The translations under genes were made by a program, and so were the position numbers. A stretch of DNA of 5,435 bases, from the NCBI GenBank assembly GCA_021780585.1, contig JAJXYM010000434.1:1-5435 (forward strand), given 5' to 3'. The notes under the pieces were generated by a model. That model was not told the origin of the DNA and made no database searches. It saw nothing but the letters and a program-made list of their open reading frames with translations. Source of the stretch: Deltaproteobacteria bacterium. Lineage in GTDB: Bacteria; Desulfobacterota; Binatia; Binatales; Binataceae. Position 1 is the first letter of the stretch, and every line of letters begins with the position of its first letter. Below are positions 1 to 5,284 of this stretch, one piece after another.

Positions 1-116
1 CGGACAAGATCGTTTCGACCCGCAACGTCACGCAATCGGCGATCGGCGATCGCGACGGACTGTGGACCTCGGTGGTCGCGGCGGCGGTGTTTGTCGACCT
101 GCCGAACGGGAAATAG
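1..116 (+). CDS. C-terminal fragment of an unidentified protein (5' end outside the window)
   Basis: Reading from base 3, an open frame gives about 37 residues ending NGK and the stop TAG at 114-116. The frame has ordinary protein composition, with a hydrophobic stretch (SVVAAAVFVDLPNG) just before the end. The start lies outside the window. I do not recognise the protein. The ending VFVDLPNGK faintly resembles the last beta strand of hotdog-fold (4HBT-type) acyl-CoA thioesterases, which often read VFVDxxTGRP, but 37 residues are too few to claim this. It lies on the same strand as the SelW-like gene, 65 bp upstream of it, so the two could share a transcript. The coding frame is fairly likely; the function is unknown. 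Confidence 0.5.
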   Translation, partial: DKIVSTRNVTQSAIGDRDGLWTSVVAAAVFVDLPNGK

Positions 117-181
117 CGGCCGACGCGACTTCGCGCGGGCGGCGGATTGCGCGGCTGGAAAATCGGACTTAGGCTCGAAGC

Positions 182-421
182 ATGACGATCGAAATCCTCT
201 ACTGCGTGCCCTGAGGGTACAAGTCCCGCGCGGCCAGTCTGGCCGCGGGCATCGGCAAGCGCTTCGGCGTCAGCGCCGGGATCACGCCGGGGCGCACCGG
301 CCAATTCGACGTTATCGTCGATGGCGCGCTGATCTACTCGAAATCGCAAACCGGGCGCTTTCCGGTCGAAGGCGAAGTCGAAGAGGCGATCGCCAGGCTC
401 CGCGCCGCGAAATCCGTCTGA
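182..421 (+). CDS. SelW-like (Rdx family) selenoprotein, CxxU redox motif, TGA at 212-214 read as selenocysteine
   Basis: The ATG at 182 opens a frame of 79 residues ending at TGA 419-421, interrupted only by a TGA at codon 11. Translation gives MTIEILYCVPUGYKSRAASL at the N-terminus. Later come FDVIVDG (residues 42-48), a hydrophobic ALIYSK strand and the family hallmark TGRFP (57-61). This is the SelT/SelW/SelH (Rdx) plan: a small thioredoxin fold with CxxC or CxxU right after the first beta strand. The in-frame TGA falls exactly where the second Cys or Sec of the motif (C8-V9-P10-U11) belongs. The length matches the family (about 80-90 residues). The role is a cytoplasmic thiol or selenol redox protein; the partner is unknown. 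The Shine-Dalgarno is weak (AGG at 171-173, 8 bp before the ATG). The gene is convergent with hemQ, 54 bp apart. The alternative, a Cys gene broken by TGC-to-TGA mutation, is less likely given intact downstream coding and the hairpin. Proof needs selA, selB, selC and selD elsewhere in the genome. Confidence 0.88.
225..249 (+). promoter_or_regulatory. Putative bacterial SECIS hairpin directing UGA-to-Sec decoding
   Basis: Bases 225-236 pair with 240-249: an upper helix C229/G230-A236 to U240-G245/C246 and a lower CCC:GGG helix, separated by a 2-nt bulge (around 228-229). The apical loop is GUC, or AGUCU if the closing A-U pair opens. G223 could also pair with C250, leaving U224 bulged. The loop begins 21-22 nt after the UGA, inside the spacing used by bacterial SECIS elements, and has a G at its 5' side, as SelB-binding loops do. 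It resembles the AGGUCU loop of E. coli fdhF as I remember it. The element lies inside the coding region, as expected in bacteria. The fold was paired by eye, with no energy calculation. Confidence 0.65.
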
Positions 422-438
422 TTCCGATTCGGGCGGGC

Positions 439-473
439 GCGAGCGGCGGCGAAACGACCTTCGCGCCGTTCGC
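439..473. terminator. Hairpin between convergent genes, probable bidirectional terminator
   Basis: Bases 439-453 pair with 460-473: 14 pairs including one G-U wobble, a single bulged G (448 or 449) and a 6-nt loop ACGACC (454-459). It occupies most of the 54-bp gap between the SelW-like stop (421) and the hemQ stop (476), where a shared terminator is expected. There is no T tract on either strand, so it would act as a U-less intrinsic hairpin, assist Rho-dependent termination, or protect 3' ends. Pairing was done by eye. The position supports the call more than the composition, because any GC-rich stretch yields some hairpins. Confidence 0.5.
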
Positions 474-475
474 GC

Positions 476-1339
476 TCAACGATCCTCGGGCGTGGCGAAG
501 ATGCGGGCGAGGTCGGCGGGCGGAAGCCGCAGGCCGACATAGAATGGCCCGAATTCGGCGTAACGCGCGCTCGATTCGTCGAAGCGCATCTCGTAAACCA
601 ACCGTTTGAAGACCAGCGGATCGTCGGCGAACAGATCGACGCCCCACTCCCAGTCGTCGAAACCGATCGATCCGGAAATGATCTGCGTAACCTGGCCCGC
701 GTAGCGCCGCCCGATCATCCCGTGATCGCGCATCAGGCGCTGGCGCTCCGCGATCGGCAGCGAATACCAGTTGTCGGCTCCCGCGCGCCGCTTGTTCATC
801 GGATAGAAACAGAGATAGCGGCGATCGGGTATTCGCGATGAGAGCCGGGCGGCAAGCTTGTCGCGCTGATCGGCGCGCGCGGCGGCTACGGCGTCATTCC
901 ATTGCGGCGAATGCGCCACGACGCCGCGCGCGGCGAGCTCCTGATAAAGCTTGACGGTTGCCTCGTACAGGCCGATTTCGACGACCGAGACGTAGGACGA
1001 CACGGGTTCGAGAAATTCCGCGACGGCCATGCGCATGACTTCGAGCTGGGCGGCGCCAAGCTCCTCGAAGTCGCGCCGGCAGTGAATCACGATCAGATCG
1101 CCTTTGTGGCCGAGTTGCGCAAACAACGCGCTCTGGCCGTCCTCCCGCCGTTCCATCGCGGCAAAGGCGTCGGCCGCGCGGGCGATAATCTCTTCGCGAC
1201 GGCTCTTGGCCAGAGAGTTCCACGCGGGCCGGCGGATCCGGAAGAGCTGATGCAATAGCGCGGCGCCTTCAAGCGTGAGCGGCGCGGCGGGAATTTCCTC
1301 GTTGTTTCTGGAAGCGTCTTCGGAATGCGGATGTTTCAT
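476..1339 (-). CDS. hemQ: Coproheme decarboxylase (HemQ/ChdC), chlorite dismutase family
   Basis: A 287-residue protein. The family converts iron coproporphyrin III (coproheme) to heme b by two H2O2-dependent oxidative decarboxylations, the last step of the coproporphyrin-dependent heme pathway, in the cytoplasm. The C-terminal half carries the HemQ signature: YPMNKRR (179-185), LMRDHGMIGR (202-211), VTQIISGSIGFDDWEWGVDL and a late EMRFDESSARYAEFGPFYVG. By spacing with the Firmicute enzymes, Tyr179 matches the catalytic radical Tyr, Lys183 the conserved Lys, His206 the proximal heme ligand and Gln219 the distal Gln. True chlorite dismutases have an Arg in place of that Gln, so this is HemQ and not a chlorite-detoxifying enzyme. 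The N-terminal half is the degenerate ferredoxin-like repeat, preceded by about 20 polar residues. The start is the first ATG; no clear Shine-Dalgarno is visible. It lies 57 bp downstream of cobQ on the same strand and is probably the last gene of the operon. Confidence 0.95.
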   Translation of the reverse strand: MKHPHSEDASRNNEEIPAAPLTLEGAALLHQLFRIRRPAWNSLAKSRREEIIARAADAFAAMERREDGQSALFAQLGHKGDLIVIHCRRDFEELGAAQLEVMRMAVAEFLEPVSSYVSVVEIGLYEATVKLYQELAARGVVAHSPQWNDAVAAARADQRDKLAARLSSRIPDRRYLCFYPMNKRRAGADNWYSLPIAERQRLMRDHGMIGRRYAGQVTQIISGSIGFDDWEWGVDLFADDPLVFKRLVYEMRFDESSARYAEFGPFYVGLRLPPADLARIFATPEDR

Positions 1340-1396
1340 TATGATCGTCGTCGCGGCGCGGGGCCGCCGTCAGCGGGAATAGCGCCGGCTAAGCGG

Positions 1397-2923
1397 CTAT
1401 CCGAGTCCGGCGATACGCGCGAATTTTTTCCAGTCTATACATGCGCGCACGGCGGTCGCCAGCCGATCGTATTCCGTCTCGCGCGTGACGCCTGAATTCG
1501 CCGCCGTCGGCTCCAGGCCGCGGCGCGCGCGCAGCCACGCGATCATTTGCGCGCGCGGATCCGGGTTGTCGAAGATCCCGTGAATCATCGTCCCGGCGAC
1601 GACGCCGCCGCGGCCGCCGATCGCGCCGTCATCGGCGGCGGCGGCCTGACCGTTGCGCGCGAAAATCCTGAACGGCGAAATCGCGCCCGGGTCGAGCCGG
1701 GTCGCGCCCATGTGAATTTCGTAGCCCGCAATCTCGCCGCCCCCCGACGCCATCCCGGTGAACGGCGAAGGCGCCGCCGCGCGCGCGCGAACCTGGGCGG
1801 TGCGCTTCTCCCGGCCGAAGCGGGTCGTGATCGGCAACAGGCCGAGTCCGGCGACCGACGCGATCGGGGATTCGACGCCAAGCGGATCTTCGATCATCCG
1901 TCCGAGCATCTGGCAACCGCCGCAGATTCCGAGAATCGGTTCGGCGCGGCGCGCGCGCTCCTCGACCAGATTCGCCAGCCCGGCGCGCCGCATCCATTCG
2001 AGATCGGCGACCGTGCTCTTCGTGCCGGGAATCACGACCAGGTCGGGACCTCCGAGTTCGTCGGCGCTCTCGATAAACCGCACGCACACGCCCGCTTCAT
2101 GTTCGAGCGGCAGGAAGTCGTCGTAGTTCGAAATATGCGGCAGGCGAATCACCGCGATCTCGAGCTCGTCGGTTCCGGCGCGGCGGCCGCGGCGGGTTTC
2201 GAGCGCGACCGAATCCTCGTCGGCGATCCTGAGCCGCGCAAGATACGGCACCACGCCCAGCATCGGAATTCCGAAGCGGCGTTCGAGGTATTCGATTCCG
2301 GGCGCGAGCAGGGCGGCTTCGCCGCGGAATTTGTTGATCAGAAAAGCGGCGACCCGCGCGCGATCGTCCGGTTCGAGCAGATCGATCGTGCCGACGAACT
2401 GCGCGAAGACGCCGCCGCGATCGATATCGCCGACCAGCACCACCGGCGCGCCGGCTTCCCGCGCGACGTGCATGTTGACGATATCGTGGGCGCGCAGATT
2501 GATTTCAGCGGGACTGCCGGCGCCTTCGATCACGACGAAATCATGGCTCGCGCGGAGCCGCGCCAGCGACTCGCCGATCACGCGCGTCAACTCCGGCCGC
2601 ATCGCGTGATAGTCGCGGAAACTCAGGTTCGCGACCGGCCGGCCCATCACGACCACCTGCGAACGCAGTCCCGGCTCGGGCTTGAGCAGGATCGGATTCA
2701 TGTCGGCGGTCGGCGCGATTCCAGCGGCCTCGGCCTGCACCGCCTGGGCGCGCCCGATCTCGGCGCCGTCCGGCGTCACGAAAGAATTGAGCGCCATGTT
2801 CTGCGCCTTGAACGGCGCCACCCGCAGTCCGAGCTGGCGCAGGATGCGGCAGAACGCCGCGACCATCAGGCTCTTGCCGACCGACGACGCGGTTCCCTGC
2901 ACCATCAATGTCCGCGCCGTCAT
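1397..2923 (-). CDS. cobQ: Cobyric acid synthase (CobQ/CbiP), glutamine-dependent amidase
   Basis: A 508-residue protein of usual family length. It amidates the b, d, e and g side chains of adenosyl-cobyrinic acid a,c-diamide, using ATP and glutamine, to give adenosylcobyric acid. The N-terminal dethiobiotin-synthetase-like domain has the P-loop GTASSVGKS (10-18), then PFKAQNMALNS (37-47), VIEGAGSPAEINL (131-143) and GDIDRGGVFA (165-174). The C-terminal class I glutamine amidotransferase domain has VIPGTKST (297-304), the nucleophile Cys334 in GICGGCQMLG, YEIHMG and the catalytic His448 in TMIHGIFDNP. The frame stays open 47 codons upstream, but the ATG at 2923 is preferred. The family begins here, a GAGG (2932-2935) lies 8 bp upstream, and the ATG overlaps the cobB stop as ATGA, implying translational coupling. 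Sequence alone does not separate the aerobic (CobQ) from the anaerobic (CbiP) route. Confidence 0.97.
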   Translation of the reverse strand: MTARTLMVQGTASSVGKSLMVAAFCRILRQLGLRVAPFKAQNMALNSFVTPDGAEIGRAQAVQAEAAGIAPTADMNPILLKPEPGLRSQVVVMGRPVANLSFRDYHAMRPELTRVIGESLARLRASHDFVVIEGAGSPAEINLRAHDIVNMHVAREAGAPVVLVGDIDRGGVFAQFVGTIDLLEPDDRARVAAFLINKFRGEAALLAPGIEYLERRFGIPMLGVVPYLARLRIADEDSVALETRRGRRAGTDELEIAVIRLPHISNYDDFLPLEHEAGVCVRFIESADELGGPDLVVIPGTKSTVADLEWMRRAGLANLVEERARRAEPILGICGGCQMLGRMIEDPLGVESPIASVAGLGLLPITTRFGREKRTAQVRARAAAPSPFTGMASGGGEIAGYEIHMGATRLDPGAISPFRIFARNGQAAAADDGAIGGRGGVVAGTMIHGIFDNPDPRAQMIAWLRARRGLEPTAANSGVTRETEYDRLATAVRACIDWKKFARIAGLG

Positions 2924-4317
2924 CGCGGGAGCCTCAGCGCGCGCGACGCCGCGCAGGCGTTGACGAAACCGGCGGCGGCTTGCGGATTCGACGCCCAATG
3001 CGCATGGATATAGGTCGCGAGCAGACTGCCGATCGTGAAGCCTTCGCTGAATTCCGCGCTCCATCGCGAACGCGCCGCGTAGGCGCGATTCACGCCCGCT
3101 GGCTCCGGCTCCAGCGTCGAGTAGCGGAACTGATGGCCGCGAAATTTGAGGCCGGCCGCGCCGAGTATCGTGGGCCGAGTGGTTTCGACCTCGACGTAAC
3201 CCAGCGCCTGCAGCCGGTCATGCATCACCGCCGCAACGGGAATCGCGCCGACCATCGGAAAGTCCTCGCGATCGAGCGTGCGAATCGCGCGCGTAAAATA
3301 CATCAGACCGCCGCATTCCGCATAAATCGGCGCGCCGCGCCCGTGCATCGCGCGGACCGCATCGATCATCGCGCGATTTTCGGCGAGCGCGCGCGCGTGG
3401 GTTTCCGGATAGCCGCCGCCGAAATAGAGTCCGTCGACAGCGGGCGGCGCCGCATCATGGATCGGACTGAATCGCACCAGCTCGGCGCCCATTGATTCGA
3501 GCCGGCGCAGATTATCGTCATAGTAAAAATGAAACGCCTCGTCCCATGCGATTCCGATCCGGCATCGCGCGGCCTCGCGCTCGACGCGTGGATACAGCGG
3601 TTGCGGATCGAAATCGAGTGCGGATGCGCCGCGCGCAATCGCGACGATCGCATCGAGGTCGAACCATTCGGCCACATGGCGTGACCACGCCGCGATTCGC
3701 GCGGCCGGAACGTGCGCTTCGTCGGCGGTGAACAATCCGAGATGGCGTTCCGGAAAAGCGGACTCGGCGTCGGTCGGGAGTCCGCCGACCACCGGAATCT
3801 CGCGGGACGCCGCACGCAGCAACTCCAGATGGCCGCGGCTGCCAACGCGATTACAGACCAGGCCGGCCAGCCTGACCGCCGGATCGAAATGGGCGAAGCC
3901 ATGCGCGATCGCGGCGATCGTGCGCGCCATTCCGGAGGCGTCGGTGACAAGCAGCACCGGCGCTCCAAGCCATTTGGCGATTTCGGCGGTCGATCCTTCC
4001 TCGCCGGTCGGGGTCGCGCCGTCGAACAGCCCCATCACGCCCTCGATCACGGCAATATCGGACCCGGCGGCGGCATGCGCGAAGGTCGCGGCGACGGCCG
4101 CGCGGCCCATCATCCAGCCGTCGAGATTGTGCGAGACGGCGCCAGCGGCGCGCGCATGATAGGTCGGATCGAGATAATCGGGACCGCACTTGAACGCCGC
4201 CACGCGCATCCCGCGCGCGCGCAACGCCGCGATCAGTCCGACCGCGACGGTGGTTTTGCCGGCGCCGCTGCCGGTCGCGGCGATCACGATACGGGGAACA
4301 TCGGCGCGATTCGTCAT
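2920..4317 (-). CDS. cobB: Cobyrinic (or hydrogenobyrinic) acid a,c-diamide synthase (CobB/CbiA)
   Basis: A 465-residue protein, normal family length. It uses ATP and glutamine to amidate the c and then the a carboxylates of the corrin ring. The substrate is cobyrinate in the anaerobic pathway (CbiA) or hydrogenobyrinate in the aerobic one (CobB); this window does not decide which. The N-terminal ATPase domain shows the P-loop ATGSGAGKTT (14-23), FKCGPDYLDPTYH (42-54) and VIEGVMGLFDG (90-100). The C-terminal amidotransferase domain has YFGGGYPETHA (298-308), the nucleophile Cys335 in YAECGGLMYF, FRGHQFRYS (392-400) and a catalytic His438 in YIHAHWASNP. The start ATG at 4317 lies 9 bp after the VOC gene stop; no strong Shine-Dalgarno is seen, which suits coupling to the upstream gene. 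Its stop overlaps the cobQ start by 4 bp. CfbB of methanogens is a close relative but is unlikely beside cobQ. Confidence 0.96.
   Translation of the reverse strand: MTNRADVPRIVIAATGSGAGKTTVAVGLIAALRARGMRVAAFKCGPDYLDPTYHARAAGAVSHNLDGWMMGRAAVAATFAHAAAGSDIAVIEGVMGLFDGATPTGEEGSTAEIAKWLGAPVLLVTDASGMARTIAAIAHGFAHFDPAVRLAGLVCNRVGSRGHLELLRAASREIPVVGGLPTDAESAFPERHLGLFTADEAHVPAARIAAWSRHVAEWFDLDAIVAIARGASALDFDPQPLYPRVEREAARCRIGIAWDEAFHFYYDDNLRRLESMGAELVRFSPIHDAAPPAVDGLYFGGGYPETHARALAENRAMIDAVRAMHGRGAPIYAECGGLMYFTRAIRTLDREDFPMVGAIPVAAVMHDRLQALGYVEVETTRPTILGAAGLKFRGHQFRYSTLEPEPAGVNRAYAARSRWSAEFSEGFTIGSLLATYIHAHWASNPQAAAGFVNACAASRALRLPR
2932..2935 (-). promoter_or_regulatory. Shine-Dalgarno for cobQ that decides its start
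   Basis: On the - strand GAGG lies 8 bp before the ATG at 2923, within the last codons of cobB. It supports starting cobQ here rather than at the upstream in-frame start codon at 3064. Confidence 0.6.
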
Positions 4318-4326
4318 GCCGAAATC

Positions 4327-5130
4327 TTACGCCATAACGATCCGCGCGCCATGCGTGCCCGCCGCGTCGAGCATCCCGCGCCACCCGCCCGCCGTGCGCA
4401 GCGTCAGTTCGATCGGCGATCCGCCGCGCGTCCGCAAGCGCCGCGCGATCGCGCCTGCCGGATCGGTCAGCGCGAGCAGTTGCAGTTCATGCGGACCAAT
4501 CATGAAGCGAACGCCCGCGCCGCCTAAATCGGCGCGTTCCACCGTTTCGCCAGTCCGCCCGAGCGCAACTTCATAGATACGCCGCGCGGCGTCGAACTCA
4601 GTCTCCCCGATCGCAAGCGCAAGCACGCGCGCGCCGGCGGCGCCGTTGCGATGCGTTCGCGCGCGCGGCACGCGTTCGTCGCGCGGCACGCGTTCGTCGC
4701 GCGGCGTATGGTCGCGGATAAAGAATGGCGTGATGCCGCGTCGCGCGTCTTCCGTGACCGCCAGCGTCCAGACCAGCCGATAGCCGTCCGGCCGCTCCCG
4801 GCTCATTTCGAACGGCGCGCCGATCGCGGCCCCGGCGCGGCGAAACGCTTCGACCTCGGCGTCCATGTCGTCGCTGACGGCGCAGAAATCCGCCAATCCG
4901 CCGCCGTCCGCCAGCGTCGAATGCCACCAATGCGGCGTCGGCGCGACCGGCGGAATGAACGCGATCAATTCGAGATAGGCGCCGTCGGCAAATGCGATCA
5001 GCGCGTTATGCGTGCCGAGTCCCGGATGCCGGCCGCCGCGCACGACGGTAAAGCCGAGCGCCCCGTAATCCGCGATCGCGATCTCAAGATCGTTGACGAC
5101 TATTACGATATGATCGATTCCGCGCAGCAT
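4327..5130 (-). CDS. VOC superfamily protein with glyoxalase-like domain (Glyoxalase_3 type)
   Basis: A 267-residue protein. The first half matches the Glyoxalase_3 type of the vicinal-oxygen-chelate fold: IDHIVIVVNDLEIAI (5-19), GFTVVRGGRHPGLGTHNALI (26-45), AYLELIAF (51-58), GGLADFCAVSDD (77-88) and a GYRLVWTLAV strand (116-125). His7 and Glu54 sit where VOC metal ligands usually lie. A tandemly repeated linker (RDERVP twice, 144-155) leads to a weaker second half (ALAIGETEFDAARRIYEVAL, then HELQLLAL) that looks like another VOC repeat. Members of this family are mostly of unknown function; no substrate can be assigned. The frame runs up to a TTG at 5235, but the VOC fold begins right after the ATG at 5130, and a likely -10 box covers 5235, so 5130 is preferred. 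ATGs at 5160, 5163 and 5187 remain possible, and none has a clear ribosome site. It is probably the first gene of the operon, 9 bp before cobB. Confidence 0.85.
   Translation of the reverse strand: MLRGIDHIVIVVNDLEIAIADYGALGFTVVRGGRHPGLGTHNALIAFADGAYLELIAFIPPVAPTPHWWHSTLADGGGLADFCAVSDDMDAEVEAFRRAGAAIGAPFEMSRERPDGYRLVWTLAVTEDARRGITPFFIRDHTPRDERVPRDERVPRARTHRNGAAGARVLALAIGETEFDAARRIYEVALGRTGETVERADLGGAGVRFMIGPHELQLLALTDPAGAIARRLRTRGGSPIELTLRTAGGWRGMLDAAGTHGARIVMA
4662..4705. repeat. In-frame 18-bp tandem repeat (2 full copies plus 8 bp) inside the VOC gene
   Basis: The unit CGCGCGGCACGCGTTCGT (+ strand) occurs at 4662-4679 and again identically at 4680-4697, followed by its first 8 bases at 4698-4705. 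On the coding strand it adds the six residues RDERVP twice in a row. It falls in the linker between the two halves of the VOC protein, and because 18 is divisible by 3 copy changes keep the frame. Confidence 0.9.
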
Positions 5131-5212
5131 GGTCCGACCGTCCGGCGCCGACCAACGCATCATAGAACGAACCGCGCCGACGCGCATCGCCGCGATTTGC
5201 GCGGCCGCGCGC

Positions 5213-5242
5213 TTGCTCCGCGACTTTCGCTTCAATTATATC
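5213..5242 (+). promoter_or_regulatory. Candidate promoter for the methyltransferase gene
   Basis: TTGCTC (5213-5218) and TATATC (5237-5242) are spaced 18 bp apart on the + strand, each a 4-of-6 match to sigma70 boxes. Its -10 shares the AT-rich patch with the opposing operon promoter, so the two would compete for polymerase. The match is weak. Confidence 0.25.
5235..5240 (-). promoter_or_regulatory. Candidate -10 box for the VOC-cobB-cobQ-hemQ operon
   Basis: The - strand reads TATAAT exactly, in the only AT-rich patch of the divergent intergenic region. No good -35 hexamer is seen 16-18 bp upstream (the 17-bp position reads CAAAGC). A start site would be near 5228, leaving a leader of about 98 nt before the ATG at 5130. 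I see no cobalamin riboswitch core in that leader. Confidence 0.4.
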
Positions 5243-5271
5243 GGTCAGACGCCCGCCGCTTTGGCGCCGCC

Positions 5272-5275
5272 GGAG
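5272..5275 (+). promoter_or_regulatory. Shine-Dalgarno GGAG for the methyltransferase gene
   Basis: GGAG ends 9 bp before the ATG at 5285, the best ribosome site in the window, and fixes that start. Confidence 0.65.
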
Positions 5276-5284
5276 AATCACCCG

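Noticed and set aside
182..214. Treating the SelW-like gene as a pseudogene with a premature stop.
   Set aside because: The stop is a TGA, sits exactly at the Cys/Sec position of the family, is followed by an intact conserved C-terminal part, and has a SECIS-like hairpin after it. A random nonsense mutation would rarely meet all four conditions.
91..609. A 172-codon + strand open frame covering the start of the window.
   Set aside because: It is very rich in Arg with no family resemblance, overlaps the SelW-like gene in another frame and runs antisense into hemQ. It is a by-product of high GC.
476..1339. Calling the chlorite dismutase family gene a true chlorite dismutase.
   Set aside because: The distal position holds Gln219, and the YPMNKRR and SGSIGFDDWEWGVDL segments are those of HemQ; true chlorite dismutases carry a distal Arg.
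1340..1396. Possible terminator or regulatory hairpin between cobQ and hemQ (GCGGC at 1353-1357 with GCCGC at 1363-1367).
   Set aside because: Only 5 pairs and no T tract; hairpins of this size are expected by chance in such GC-rich DNA.
1547..3013. A 488-codon open frame on the + strand, antisense to cobQ.
   Set aside because: Its Arg/His/Asp-rich composition and lack of any recognisable domain are typical of the mirror frame of a real high-GC gene; CobQ on the other strand has all its motifs.
2924..3064. A 47-codon N-terminal extension of cobQ.
   Set aside because: The extension overlaps cobB deeply, has no family sequence, and the ATG at 2923 has a Shine-Dalgarno and begins just before the P-loop as in the family.
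5131..5235. Starting the VOC gene at the TTG at 5235 (35 extra residues, basic).
   Set aside because: The added segment is Arg/Lys/Ala-rich without VOC sequence, and the TTG overlaps a likely -10 box, so it would lie upstream of the transcript start.
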